Shown here one piece after another: positions 8,643-16,681 of a stretch of 64,000 nucleotides of DNA. Made by a program: the position numbers and the translations under genes. This stretch comes from JACCTH01 sp035281645 (lineage in GTDB: Bacteria; Actinomycetota; Acidimicrobiia; Spongiisociales; ZC4RG35): positions 1 to 64,000 of the forward strand of contig DATEDN010000017.1 in assembly GCA_035281645.1 (NCBI GenBank). The letters are read 5' to 3'. Below the pieces are notes generated by a model, which saw nothing but the letters and a program-made list of their open reading frames with translations, had not been told where the DNA came from and ran no database searches. Within the stretch, counting starts at the first letter, position 1. Every line of letters begins with the position of its first letter.

Positions 8643-9872
8643 CTAGGAGAGATTTCCGCAAGCGACAGTAGGTAAGAGACCGAAGGCCTGACCCAGCATC
8701 ACGGCCAGGTCGGCTCGACTCAGCAAGCTGTCCAGGGGAAGCTCCACGGTCGGACAGTCGTTGGCGAGACCGAGAACCTGTAGCTGAGTCAGCGCCCATC
8801 CTGGCTCCATTTCCCAGTACGGCGGCGGAGGCGGCATCAGCTCGCCCTCCTCGGTATCGGCGTGGGCGTCGTCGTAGGCTTGCTGACGAACCGCCCAAAC
8901 AAGCATCGTCATCACGTCTCCACGGGTCAACGGCGGCTCCGGGCACTCTGTCCCTCCGCATGCCAGTTGGAGGGCAACCACCGAGGCCATGATTTCCGGC
9001 CCGGGATCGGGCGGTGGTCTCACCGGGACCAGAACCCGGGCCAGGCTGGCGATCCATGATGCAGCGTCGAGATTGCTAGCAGCCAATGCGGGGCATACCG
9101 CTGCCCCCCATTCGTCGCATGAGGCAAGGGCGCCGGCAGTGACCAGGCGATGGAATACGGGTTCGGCCGCCAGCCCGTCATCGTCGGTAAACGATCCGTC
9201 GAATCCGGCGGTCAGGTTCTCAATCGCCGGCGTCGATCTATACGCCCGCCGCAGGGCCGGATAGGGATCGATGGCTCCGACCCGCGGCCGGTGGAGCTCG
9301 AAGTGGAGGTGAGGGGGGCCAGGCTCGGCGTTCCCAGAGTCACCCACCCAGCCGATCACTTCTCCCGCCGCGACTCGGCTCCCGGCGACCAGGTCGGGAC
9401 GGATGCCGACCCCGCCTCCGTCGTCGGTGCCGAAGCGATCATTGTTGAGGTGGAGATACCAAGACGACCAGCCGTCATCGTGGGAGAGGATGAGCCAGCA
9501 GCAGTCTCCATGGACATTGTGGATCGAGCTGATCATTCCATTGGCGACGGCGACCACGGGGGTCATCTTGGGAGCCATGATGTCGTTGCCGGCGTGGAGA
9601 CGGCTGCCACCGTCCCGGTCAGCTCCGAAGGTGGAAATGACGGCCCCACCCCCCAGAACCGGCCAGAGCATCCGGTAGCGATAGGCGCAGTAGCGGATCG
9701 GCTCGGGTGGGGGAGCGGGCACTGCCGGCGCCGATGGATCGGCCGGGATGGCAGGGGCAGGAGGTGCAGGCCTCGAAACGGTCGGCCGGCAGGCGGCTTG
9801 TGCTGGGACCGCCGGCAGCACAGTTGCGACGACGAAACCGGCCAAGAAAAGCGAGATACCTCGCTTCCTCAT
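8643..9872 (-). CDS. Secreted M23 family metallopeptidase
   Basis: This 409-residue exported protein starts with a Sec signal peptide (MRKRGISLFLAGFVVA..., likely cleavage near AQA-AC, residue 27), then a Pro/Ala-rich linker to about residue 58. The LytM/M23 domain carries zinc ligands H93 and D97 (LHAGND) and the H188-L-H190 pair (HLHFEL). Such enzymes cut peptidoglycan cross-bridges or act as inactive division activators; here all ligands are present. The C-terminal 180 residues contain repeats with short helices (for example LSRADLAVMLGQAFGLLP) that resemble SLH-type modules, perhaps for wall attachment. That last reading is tentative. Confidence 0.88.
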   Translation of the reverse strand: MRKRGISLFLAGFVVATVLPAVPAQAACRPTVSRPAPPAPAIPADPSAPAVPAPPPEPIRYCAYRYRMLWPVLGGGAVISTFGADRDGGSRLHAGNDIMAPKMTPVVAVANGMISSIHNVHGDCCWLILSHDDGWSSWYLHLNNDRFGTDDGGGVGIRPDLVAGSRVAAGEVIGWVGDSGNAEPGPPHLHFELHRPRVGAIDPYPALRRAYRSTPAIENLTAGFDGSFTDDDGLAAEPVFHRLVTAGALASCDEWGAAVCPALAASNLDAASWIASLARVLVPVRPPPDPGPEIMASVVALQLACGGTECPEPPLTRGDVMTMLVWAVRQQAYDDAHADTEEGELMPPPPPYWEMEPGWALTQLQVLGLANDCPTVELPLDSLLSRADLAVMLGQAFGLLPTVACGNLS

Positions 9873-9966
9873 CGGGTGGGCAGGCTACCGGTGACGGGAG
9901 GGCATGGCTAGTACCACATTGCCTATTTCGTATTGTGAGTGGATCTAGTACTAGTCGGGAGAGGCC

Positions 9967-10707
9967 ATGAGCTCACTGATCGACCCGGAAGGGACGGAGA
10001 TAGCCGTCATTCACGAATTGGTGGATTTTTCTGGTGCCGATGTCCTCGAGGTGGGTTGCGGGGACGGGCGCCTCACTTGGCGCTACGCGCAGGAGACAAC
10101 CTCGGTGCTAGCGATGGATGTGAACGGGGAGAAGATCGAGCGCGCTGCGAAGGGCACCCCCGCCGCCCTCCGATCCAAGGTGGAGTTTGTGTTGGCGGAT
10201 GTGTCCAAGGTCGAGCTCTCCGCCGAGGCTTACGACGTTGCCATCCTCTCCCACTCGTTGTGATGCATTGAAGTGGAGGGCGTGGTGCACGCCCTGCGAC
10301 GGATTCATTTCTCCCTGCGTCCGAAAGGTGTTTTGCTCGACCTACATCCCCAGCCGGAGCATCCTGGCGTGGAGGTCTGGCACCGTGGGCAGGTTGTGCG
10401 TCGCGGGTATGTCGAACAGGAGGAGGACATCAAGGAAATCCTCGAAGCTCGGCGTCGACTGGAGCTAAGTGAAAGCGAAGGTTGGTACATCACCGAGAGC
10501 CAAAGATTTTTCGACTTGCTCTCCCATTTTCCGAGTGCCGAAGACTGGCTTGAGTTCCAGGCACGAGAGGGATACACCGGCGTGATTTCGGAAGAAGTAA
10601 TGGCCACGGCCGATCGCTTGCTCCCTGCCAAAGACGGCGACTTTGTCGTTCGCGAACCTATCCGGGCTTCGCTCCTCAAGCGCCTCCCAAGACTGGGAAC
10701 CCCATGA
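9967..10707 (+). CDS. SAM-dependent methyltransferase interrupted by in-frame TGA (selenocysteine candidate or nonsense mutation)
   Basis: One frame encodes a class I methyltransferase: motif I is VLEVGCGDGRLTW (residues 26-38), the acidic end of strand 2 is MDVN, and RPKGVLLDLHP is the strand 5 region. TGA occurs at codon 99 (10261-10263) between ILSHSL and CIEVEG, after which the same frame continues without shift to 10707, 246 codons in all. From memory, relatives tend to carry Cys-Cys here, so the TGA replaces a Cys codon. A perfect hairpin follows 13 bases later. The uninterrupted frame on both sides argues against an old pseudogene. Alternatives are a recent nonsense mutation or a base-call error. 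Substrate unknown. Confidence 0.75.
10277..10295 (+). other. SECIS-like hairpin downstream of the in-frame TGA
   Basis: AGGGCGTG (10277-10284) pairs perfectly with CACGCCCT (10288-10295) around loop GTG. The loop starts 21 bases after the TGA and begins with G. As I recall the published bacterial SECIS model (small apical loop with a G in its first two positions, 4-16 bp stem, loop 16-37 nt from UGA), this fits. GC-rich coding DNA makes such stems by chance fairly often. Confidence 0.4.
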
Positions 10708-10713
10708 CAGGAG

Positions 10714-12111
10714 TTAGTAGAGCAAGAGCGTCGCCACGGCCAGGAAACCGGCGAAACCGAGCAGATCGGTCACGGTGGTCAAAAAGAGGTTGGAACCGAG
10801 GGCGGGGTCGAAGCCGGCTCGACGGAGAAGAAGAGGTATCCCCGACCCGGCGATGCCGGCAATAACCAAATTGGCCAGGGCGGCTACGGCCATGGCCACG
10901 CCGATACGAACCGGGCTCGGCCCCTGCCGAATTTCCTGCATGGCAAACCCGAGAATCCCCGAGAGGAGGGCAATGGCCAGTCCGTTGATCGCACCGATCG
11001 TCGCCTCCCTCGCCACCACCCGGGCATTGCCACTCTGCGGGATCTCGTCTGCCGCCAGGCTGCGGATCACGACGGCCAGGCTCTGTGCCCCAGCATCGCC
11101 TCCGATGCGAGCCACGAGGGGCATGAGTGCCGCCAGAACCACGAAGGAGTCCAGCACCTCGTTGAATTGGCTCACCGCCCACACCACCGAGGAAGAGATC
11201 AAGACATCGAACGCGATCCATGGCAGACGAGCCCGGACCGAAGACCAGACGGGACTGCGCACGTTCTCCGTGACGCCGGCGCCCATGGCGGCGGCGAAGT
11301 CCTCCGATGCCTCTTCCTGCACCGATTCGATGACGGCATCAGTCGTCACCACGCCCAGGAGCACTCCTCCATCGCCTACGACCGGGACCGCCCGAATGTG
11401 GTACTGCGAGATGATTTCGTTGACGAGCGAGCGGTCGGCCTCGGCCCCAACGACGATTGGATCGGCCACCATCACCTCGGAGAGGCCGCTTCCAGGGCGG
11501 TTGAAGACCAGGTCGCGGAAGGAAATCACCCCTTGCAAGACCCCCTCGTCATCGGTCACATAGACATACGAGAGATCGTCGAGTTCTTCTCGCAGCTGGC
11601 GGATTCGTTCGATCGCCTCGCCCGCATTCAATCCCAGCGGCAGGCGGGCGACATCGGTGGTCATCAAGCCGCCGGCCGAGTCGGGCGGATAGGTCAGAAG
11701 CCTTCTCACTTCGGTGGCCGCCTCCACCGTCAGGAGGTCAATCAGTGATTCGGCGGCCTCGTCGGAAACCTCGCTGAGCACATCGGCTGCATCTTCTGCA
11801 GTCATCTCCTCGAGCAATGCCGCCGCCTCGGCCTGAGGCAGATCCTCGAGCAGGTCGGCGGCCACCTCGGTATGGAGTTCCGCCAGTACTTCGGCCGCTT
11901 CAGGGGCCTCGAGGTCGCTGAGCAGTTCCGAAAGCGCTTCTTCGTCGAGCTCGCCGAGGATGGCGGCTGCCGCTCCGGGAGCAAGCGCAGCCAACGCCTC
12001 CCACTCCTCGCCATGGGCGTCGAGATACTCCTCGACCGCCTCGGGTTGGCGGCGCGCCTGCGTCAGCAACAGCCGGGCCAGCTGGCGAGGACTGCGGAGG
12101 CGGAGCTTCAC
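10714..12111 (-). CDS. mgtE: MgtE-family magnesium transporter
   Basis: This 465-residue protein has the MgtE order: an N-terminal superhelical domain of repeated Leu/Ala/Glu helices, a CBS pair (about residues 145-260, including YVTDDEGVLQGVISFRDL and VVGDGGVLLGVVTTDAV), then five membrane helices in the last 180 residues with PLVARIGGDAGAQS in the pore region. MgtE is a Mg2+-gated channel, closed by Mg2+ binding to the CBS and N domains. It lies 26 bp after greA in the same direction and ends 6 bp from the convergent methyltransferase. No Mg2+ riboswitch can fit in the short upstream gap. Confidence 0.93.
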   Translation of the reverse strand: MKLRLRSPRQLARLLLTQARRQPEAVEEYLDAHGEEWEALAALAPGAAAAILGELDEEALSELLSDLEAPEAAEVLAELHTEVAADLLEDLPQAEAAALLEEMTAEDAADVLSEVSDEAAESLIDLLTVEAATEVRRLLTYPPDSAGGLMTTDVARLPLGLNAGEAIERIRQLREELDDLSYVYVTDDEGVLQGVISFRDLVFNRPGSGLSEVMVADPIVVGAEADRSLVNEIISQYHIRAVPVVGDGGVLLGVVTTDAVIESVQEEASEDFAAAMGAGVTENVRSPVWSSVRARLPWIAFDVLISSSVVWAVSQFNEVLDSFVVLAALMPLVARIGGDAGAQSLAVVIRSLAADEIPQSGNARVVAREATIGAINGLAIALLSGILGFAMQEIRQGPSPVRIGVAMAVAALANLVIAGIAGSGIPLLLRRAGFDPALGSNLFLTTVTDLLGFAGFLAVATLLLY

Positions 12112-12137
12112 CCCCTCAGGCTATTTCCCCGGAAGGT

Positions 12138-12614
12138 TCAGGTTTGGAAAGGGCGAATCGCCTTCACCGTCACAGTGAAGGTTCCACCGGGGGCCTGGTA
12201 GGTGACCCGCTCGCCCTTCCTGGCACCGATCAAAGCCTGTCCGAGGGGCCCCGCCGGCGAGGCGAGAAGGAAGCCGGGCTCGCGGTTCTCGGGGTTGGCG
12301 ACGAAGTACTCGGATTCGTCACCATCGGAGTCGACCACCGTGACCACCGACCCGATCTGTACGGAGCCGTCGTAGGTCGGCTCCTCTACCTCGGCCTGGG
12401 CCAGAATCGCCTCCAGCTGCCGGATCCGAGCCTCCATTAATCCCTGGTCATTCTTGGCGGCGTCGTAGTCCCCATTCTCCCGCAGATCGCCGTGTGCGCG
12501 AGCTTCCGAGAGCCTTACCTCGATGCTTCGGCGCCCATTGGTCTTGAGATCTTCAAGCTCGGCCGACAGCTTTTCGAAAGCCGAGGGCGTGAGCCAGGTC
12601 GTCTCGTCTGTCAT
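12138..12614 (-). CDS. greA: Transcription elongation factor GreA
   Basis: GreA rescues backtracked RNA polymerase by stimulating transcript cleavage. The 158-residue protein has the N-terminal coiled coil with the acidic tip (LSEARAHGDLRENGDYDAAK) and the C-terminal FKBP-like domain (GSVVTVVDSDG, SPAGPLGQALIGARKGE). Both lengths and motifs are standard. It stands between uvrB and mgtE, all on the minus strand with short gaps (41 and 26 bp), so co-transcription is likely. Confidence 0.95.
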   Translation of the reverse strand: MTDETTWLTPSAFEKLSAELEDLKTNGRRSIEVRLSEARAHGDLRENGDYDAAKNDQGLMEARIRQLEAILAQAEVEEPTYDGSVQIGSVVTVVDSDGDESEYFVANPENREPGFLLASPAGPLGQALIGARKGERVTYQAPGGTFTVTVKAIRPFQT

Positions 12615-12655
12615 TCCCCAAGGATAAACCCTGGTGAGGTCTTTCTCCCGATCGC

Positions 12656-14695
12656 TCAGCCCACCGCCGACGTGATCTGACGAAGTTCGCGCTTGAGATC
12701 GTTCACCTCATCTCGCAGCCTGGCGGCGTATTCGAATCGGAGCTCCTTGGCAGCCTGGTGCATCTCGTCTTCCAGAGACATGATGAGGCGTGCGAGATCG
12801 TCACCATCCAGGTTGAGCGGCTCCCGCTGGGTCAATTCCCGCCGCCGGCGATCGCCCGGAGTGGGCTCGGTGGCAACGAGATCGAGGATGTCGGACACCT
12901 TCTTGCGGATGGTTTGGGGATCGATGCCATGGGCTTCGTTGTATTCCTCCTGCAGGCGACGACGTCGATTGGTCTCGTTGATCGCCTGCTGCATCGACCT
13001 GGTGATCTGATCGGCGTACATGATGACCTGCCCGAAGACATTGCGTGCGGCTCGTCCGATGATCTGGATAAGGGAGGTCTCAGAACGAAGGAACCCTTCC
13101 TTATCGGCGTCGAGAATGGCCACCAGCGACACCTCGGGCAGATCCAGCCCCTCTCGCAACAGGTTGATGCCGACCAGGACGTCGAACTCGCCGAGGCGAA
13201 GCTCGCGCAAGATCGAGATTCGTTCCAAGGTGTCGATCTCGGAATGGAGATAGCGAGCACGCACTCCCATCTCGAGCAGGTAGTCGGTGAGGTCCTCGGC
13301 CATCTTTTTCGTGAGGGTGGTGACCAGGATTCGTTGATCGGCCAGAGCTCTGGTGCGGATTTCCTCGAGGAGGTCGTCGATCTGGCCCTTGGTAGGCCTA
13401 ACCACGACCTCGGGGTCGACCAGACCGGTGGGGCGGGCAATCTGCTCCACCACCTGCGTGGAGCGAGCAAGCTCGAATTCGGAAGGAGTGGCCGAGAGAA
13501 AAACCACCTGGTTGGCCTTCTCGAGCCACTCGTCGAAGCGAAGTGGTCGATTGTCCATGGCGGAGGGGAGGCGGAACCCATGCTCGACCAACATCTGCTT
13601 GCGGCTGTGATCGCCCTCGTACTGCCCGCCAATCTGGGGCACGGTGACGTGAGACTCATCGATGATCGTGAGGTAGTTGTCGGGGAAGTAATCGAGCAGC
13701 GTGTAGGGCGGCTCCCCGGCACGGCGGCCATCGAGGTAGCGCGAATAGTTCTCGATCCCGGTGCAGAAGCCCACCTCGCGAATCATCTCGAGGTCGTACT
13801 GGGTTCGCATTCGCAGCCGTTGCGCCTCCAGCAATTTCCCTTTGCCCTCGAGTTCGGCAAGCCGGGCCGCCAGCTCTTCTTCGATTTGCAGAGTGGCCTT
13901 CAACATGCGCTCACGTTCGGTGACGTAATGGGTGGCGGGGAAGATCACGATCTCGGAGAGATCTTCGATCACCTCTCCTGTGATCGGGTTCATGCGCAGG
14001 ATCTTCTCGACCTCGTCTCCGAAATAGGAGAAACGCACCACCGTCTCCTCGTAGGCAGGCATCACCTCGAGGGTGTCGCCCTTGACCCGGAACTTGCCTC
14101 TGATGAGGTTCACCTCGTTGCGTTCGTAACCGATGTCGACCAGCCGTCTGATGGCATCGCCCATCGGGTACTGAACGTTGCGAAAGAGCCGGAGCAGCTG
14201 GCCCTCATACTGCTCAGGTGAACCGAGCCCGTAAATGCAGGAAACCGAGGCGACGATGATCACGTCGTCGCGCACGAGCAGCGCCGAGGTCGCCGAGTGG
14301 CGGAGGCGGTCGATTTCGTCGTTGACGGTGGCGTCCTTCTCGATGTAGGTGTCAGTCGAGGGGATGTACGCCTCCGGCTGGTAGTAGTCGTAATACGAAA
14401 CGAAGTACTCGACCCGGTTGTCGGGAAAGAACTGACGGAATTCGTTGGCCAGCTGGGCGGCCAGAGCCTTGTTCGGGGCGATGACGATCGTGGGCCGTTG
14501 CACCGCCTCGATGGTCCAGGCGATGGTGGCAGACTTGCCCGATCCGGTGATTCCGAGGAGGGTTTGAAACCGGTCGCCGCGGTTGATCCCTTCGGCCAGG
14601 GCGGCGATCGCTTTGGGCTGGTCTCCAGCTGGATCGAAATCCGAACGAACCTTGAAAGGGGGCACGGAGGGGAGTGTAAGGAGGGGCGGTGACAA
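12656..14695 (-). CDS. uvrB: Excinuclease ABC subunit UvrB
   Basis: UvrB is the helicase-like damage-verifying subunit of nucleotide excision repair, working with UvrA and UvrC. The protein has 679 residues from TTG 14695, or 669 from GTG 14665, which would give the more usual N-terminus (PPFKVRSDFDPAGDQPK). Neither start has a good ribosome binding site. Walker A is GITGSGKS (residues 48-55), the beta-hairpin has YYDYYQPEAYIP, the DEAD-type box is IIDESH, and the C-terminal UvrC-binding UVR motif is near LRFEYAARLRDEVNDL. A palindrome resembling a stretched SOS box lies just upstream at 14702-14720. Confidence 0.96.
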   Translation of the reverse strand: MSPPLLTLPSVPPFKVRSDFDPAGDQPKAIAALAEGINRGDRFQTLLGITGSGKSATIAWTIEAVQRPTIVIAPNKALAAQLANEFRQFFPDNRVEYFVSYYDYYQPEAYIPSTDTYIEKDATVNDEIDRLRHSATSALLVRDDVIIVASVSCIYGLGSPEQYEGQLLRLFRNVQYPMGDAIRRLVDIGYERNEVNLIRGKFRVKGDTLEVMPAYEETVVRFSYFGDEVEKILRMNPITGEVIEDLSEIVIFPATHYVTERERMLKATLQIEEELAARLAELEGKGKLLEAQRLRMRTQYDLEMIREVGFCTGIENYSRYLDGRRAGEPPYTLLDYFPDNYLTIIDESHVTVPQIGGQYEGDHSRKQMLVEHGFRLPSAMDNRPLRFDEWLEKANQVVFLSATPSEFELARSTQVVEQIARPTGLVDPEVVVRPTKGQIDDLLEEIRTRALADQRILVTTLTKKMAEDLTDYLLEMGVRARYLHSEIDTLERISILRELRLGEFDVLVGINLLREGLDLPEVSLVAILDADKEGFLRSETSLIQIIGRAARNVFGQVIMYADQITRSMQQAINETNRRRRLQEEYNEAHGIDPQTIRKKVSDILDLVATEPTPGDRRRRELTQREPLNLDGDDLARLIMSLEDEMHQAAKELRFEYAARLRDEVNDLKRELRQITSAVG

Positions 14696-14701
14696 GCCTT
14701 T

Positions 14702-14720
14702 TGCGAACCCAGGGTTCGCA
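14702..14720. promoter_or_regulatory. Palindrome upstream of uvrB, SOS-box-like
   Basis: TGCGAACCC and GGGTTCGCA form a perfect 9-bp inverted repeat around one base. The Gram-positive LexA box is CGAAC, four bases, GTTCG; here the half-sites match but the spacer is five. Its place 7 bp from the uvrB TTG makes it a plausible operator for LexA or another repressor. Confidence 0.4.
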
Positions 14721-14752
14721 GGGAGGCTCTGCCTATCTCCGGGCCCACAGAA

Positions 14753-14780
14753 CGAGCGGACCTTCTGGAAGGTCCGCTCG
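14753..14780 (-). terminator. Strong hairpin terminator after the 54-residue basic protein gene
   Basis: CGAGCGGACCTTC (14753-14765) pairs perfectly with GAAGGTCCGCTCG (14768-14780). On the minus strand it begins 11 bases after the stop of the small gene and separates it from uvrB. Only TT follows the stem, so it would be an actinobacterial-type terminator with little U-tract. Confidence 0.65.
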
Positions 14781-14791
14781 TCAGTGCCGTC

Positions 14792-14956
14792 CTAGGCGGC
14801 CTTTGATCGGGATCGGCTCCGTTGCGATTTGACCTTCCGCCTCCGCTGATCGGGCCTACTCCAGAAGCCCTCTTCGCGAATACGACGGCGGACAGATCGG
14901 GGGTAGCGGTGCTCGTTGATGGCGTGAGCAACTTGAGAAAAGTTGTCGGCGAACAT
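14792..14956 (-). CDS. Small basic protein, 54 residues, unknown
   Basis: The frame reads MFADNFSQVAHAINEHRYPR at its start and becomes very rich in Arg, Lys and Ser, ending SQRSRSRSKAA. AAGGAG lies nine bases before the ATG. It is the last gene of a short unit with a sigma-70-type promoter (15134-15163) and a 13-bp hairpin 11 bases after its stop, which supports genuine expression. The basic tail suggests nucleic acid or ribosome binding, but I recognise no family and this is inference. It is too short for many gene callers and could be missed. Confidence 0.6.
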   Translation of the reverse strand: MFADNFSQVAHAINEHRYPRSVRRRIREEGFWSRPDQRRRKVKSQRSRSRSKAA

Positions 14957-15027
14957 TTGAAACTGCTCCTTTGCGACGCCAGGTCGCGCTCAATAGATGA
15001 ACCCCTGATCGGGGGTGGTGGTTGCCG

Positions 15028-15087
15028 CTAGCCGAGGAGCATTTCCCCGGCGACGGGCTCGGTGCCCGTGGTGATCGATTCATTCAC
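15028..15087 (-). CDS. Possible 19-residue leader peptide
   Basis: A GTG at 15087 sits eight bases after a near-perfect AGGAGGT and opens MNESITTGTEPVAGEMLLG, then stop. An overlapping frame from ATG 15083 runs 75 codons through the next gene but has worse spacing (12 bases). The short frame could be a leader controlling the basic protein downstream, or a functional peptide. Nothing in its composition suggests amino acid attenuation. Confidence 0.35.
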   Translation of the reverse strand: MNESITTGTEPVAGEMLLG

Positions 15088-15133
15088 TTGTCGGCACCTC
15101 CTTTCGTGCTCGGGGTGTTACGCGCAGGGCGGC

Positions 15134-15163
15134 AACGTAGACCGATCTCGTTTGTCGAGTCAA
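15134..15163 (-). promoter_or_regulatory. Sigma-70-type promoter of the tiny-gene unit
   Basis: On the minus strand TTGACT (15163-15158) and TACGTT (15139-15134) are 18 bases apart. The expected start near 15127 would leave about 40 bases of leader before the GTG at 15087. The stretch 14696-15181 between uvrB and the ferredoxin gene is therefore filled by promoter, two small frames, terminator and palindrome. Confidence 0.55.
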
Positions 15164-15181
15164 GGGATTTAGATTCGACAC

Positions 15182-15610
15182 ATGGACCCCGACGAGCGAC
15201 TCGCCTATGTGGCCTCCGCCCTGTCAATCGGGTCGGTCGAGCGGCATTTGTTCCTCTGTGCTGAGCAGAAGACCCCGAAATGCGCTCCCTACGAAGTGAC
15301 GTCTGAGGTCTGGCGATATCTCAAGGGACGGCTCAAGGAACTCAACCTTGCCTCGGCGCCGCCGCCCTGGGGCGGGAAGCCGGGTATGGAGCCCTTCCCG
15401 GTGCCACCGGGCGGGGGCCGAGTGCTCCGGAGCAAAGTGGATTGCCTGAGAATCTGCGAAAGCGGTCCCATCGCCGTGGTCTACCCCGAGGGGACCTGGT
15501 ATCACGGGGTCACGGTCCCGGTGATGGAGCGCATCATTACCGAGCACCTCATCGGCGGCACACCTGTCGAGGATCATGTCTTCGCCCGAGGGCCGCTGAG
15601 CTCGCCATGA
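15182..15610 (+). CDS. Thioredoxin-like [2Fe-2S] ferredoxin-domain protein
   Basis: This 142-residue protein carries four cysteines in the pattern of thioredoxin-fold 2Fe-2S ferredoxins: C26 and C34 (HLFLCAEQKTPKC) and C88 and C92 (KVDCLRICESG), followed by GPIAVVYPEGTWYHGVTVPV and a helix ending VEDHVF. Such proteins pass electrons or serve cobalamin-type reductive steps; the partner is not identified here. Its stop overlaps the next start as ATGA (15607-15610), so it is coupled to the alpha/beta hydrolase. Confidence 0.85.
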   Translation: MDPDERLAYVASALSIGSVERHLFLCAEQKTPKCAPYEVTSEVWRYLKGRLKELNLASAPPPWGGKPGMEPFPVPPGGGRVLRSKVDCLRICESGPIAVVYPEGTWYHGVTVPVMERIITEHLIGGTPVEDHVFARGPLSSP

Positions 15611-16518
15611 AATGGCTGCGACGGAGCCTCTGGGCGGCCGCCCTATGGCGGCTCTTTGGACCCGTCATCCCACTTCCCTGGCCGCGGCCCCAGAAACATC
15701 CCTGGCAGATTCCGGCGCGCACGATGTTCGTTGGTGATCGCGAGCTCTCAATTCGCGAGGTTGGTCCTCTTGATGGCTCGCCCCTGGTTTTGATACATGG
15801 CCTAGCGGGATCGTCGATGGCAGAGTGGTACAAGGTGGCACCGCTCCTGGCCGAGCGTTTCCGGGTGTTGATGATCGACCATCGCTCACATGGCTTGTCG
15901 ATGGCAGAAAAGGACCGCTTCGAGATCGCCGACGTGGCCGACGACATCGCTTCGATTCTCGACCAGCTCGACTTTGGCCCAGTGGCCCTGGTCGGTTACT
16001 CGATGGGCGGGGCCATTGCCCAGGCATTGGCTCATCGCCATCCGGATTTGGTCGGCCGGCTGATCCTGGTGGCCACGCTGTCCCATCATCCTCGAGGATG
16101 GCGAGAGCTTCGTCAGCTAGGCGCGCTCATCACCCGGGCCTGGGAGCGAGCCACGGGCACCGGGACACCGGAGGTGAGGGCGGGCTACCTGTTGGCCTCG
16201 GGGGCAGTGGCGAGAGAGCATGCGCGCTGGCTCTGGGAAGAGACCCATCGCCGTGATCCGGACGCGGGAGCCGAGGCGAGTCGGGCGCTGCTTCGCTTTG
16301 ATTCTCGGCCTTGGTTGCCGACCCTCGAAGTGCCGACACTGGTGGTGATCCCAGAGCGCGACCAACTGATCCCATCCAAGTGGCAGCGGGAGATGGCGCG
16401 TCTAATCCGGCGCGCGGAAACGGTTGAGGTGATCGGCGGGCATCACGAAATACCGTGGTCGCACGCCGAACTCCTTGCGCAACGGATCGAGAAGTTCCTG
16501 GTTGCCGAGAGCGGCTAG
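15607..16518 (+). CDS. Alpha/beta hydrolase
   Basis: This 303-residue protein has the oxyanion motif LVLIHGLAGSS, nucleophile elbow GYSMGG (S132), an acid in IPERDQLIP and a C-terminal histidine in GGHHEIPWSH. The N-terminal 35 residues (MKWLRRSLWAAALWRLF...) are hydrophobic and basic and may be a signal anchor. Substrate is unknown; esterase or C-C hydrolase activity are typical of the group. The start overlaps the ferredoxin stop. It converges with the 26-residue membrane peptide gene, ending one base away from it. Confidence 0.85.
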   Translation: MKWLRRSLWAAALWRLFGPVIPLPWPRPQKHPWQIPARTMFVGDRELSIREVGPLDGSPLVLIHGLAGSSMAEWYKVAPLLAERFRVLMIDHRSHGLSMAEKDRFEIADVADDIASILDQLDFGPVALVGYSMGGAIAQALAHRHPDLVGRLILVATLSHHPRGWRELRQLGALITRAWERATGTGTPEVRAGYLLASGAVAREHARWLWEETHRRDPDAGAEASRALLRFDSRPWLPTLEVPTLVVIPERDQLIPSKWQREMARLIRRAETVEVIGGHHEIPWSHAELLAQRIEKFLVAESG

Positions 16519-16519
16519 C

Positions 16520-16600
16520 TCAGATGGGCTCGTTAGAGAAGTAGCGCCAAGCGACGAAAGCGATTCCGGCAATCGTCAGGATCAATAGAAGCTTCTTCAT
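16520..16600 (-). CDS. 26-residue membrane peptide (DLW-39-like start)
   Basis: The frame begins MKKLLLILTIAGIAFVAWRY and ends SNEPI. It is one hydrophobic helix with a basic N-terminus, and AGGAGG sits about six bases before the ATG, among the best ribosome binding sites in the window. The first residues resemble the small actinobacterial DLW-39 proteins, which have a similar helix and a longer acidic tail, so a truncated relative is possible. Function unknown. It diverges from the cupredoxin lipoprotein gene. Confidence 0.6.
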   Translation of the reverse strand: MKKLLLILTIAGIAFVAWRYFSNEPI

Positions 16601-16681
16601 CCCTTACCTCCTGAGGTGAGGATAGTTGTAACTGTGGGACCGGTTTCCTGGTATTCCGGTCACTTCCCGTAGGCTCGCGAA

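Noticed and set aside
10273..10707. Separate gene starting at GTG 10273
   Set aside because: It is the same frame as the methyltransferase and lacks motif I; it is the second half of that gene after the TGA.
12758..14221. Open plus-strand frame of 487 codons
   Set aside because: It is the exact antisense of uvrB, a well-conserved gene; low-complexity His/Leu/Gly content is typical of GC-rich shadows.
14856..15083. 75-codon minus-strand frame overlapping the tiny genes
   Set aside because: Its start has poor spacing from the ribosome binding site and its sequence is Pro/Ser/Arg low-complexity; the two shorter frames fit the signals better.
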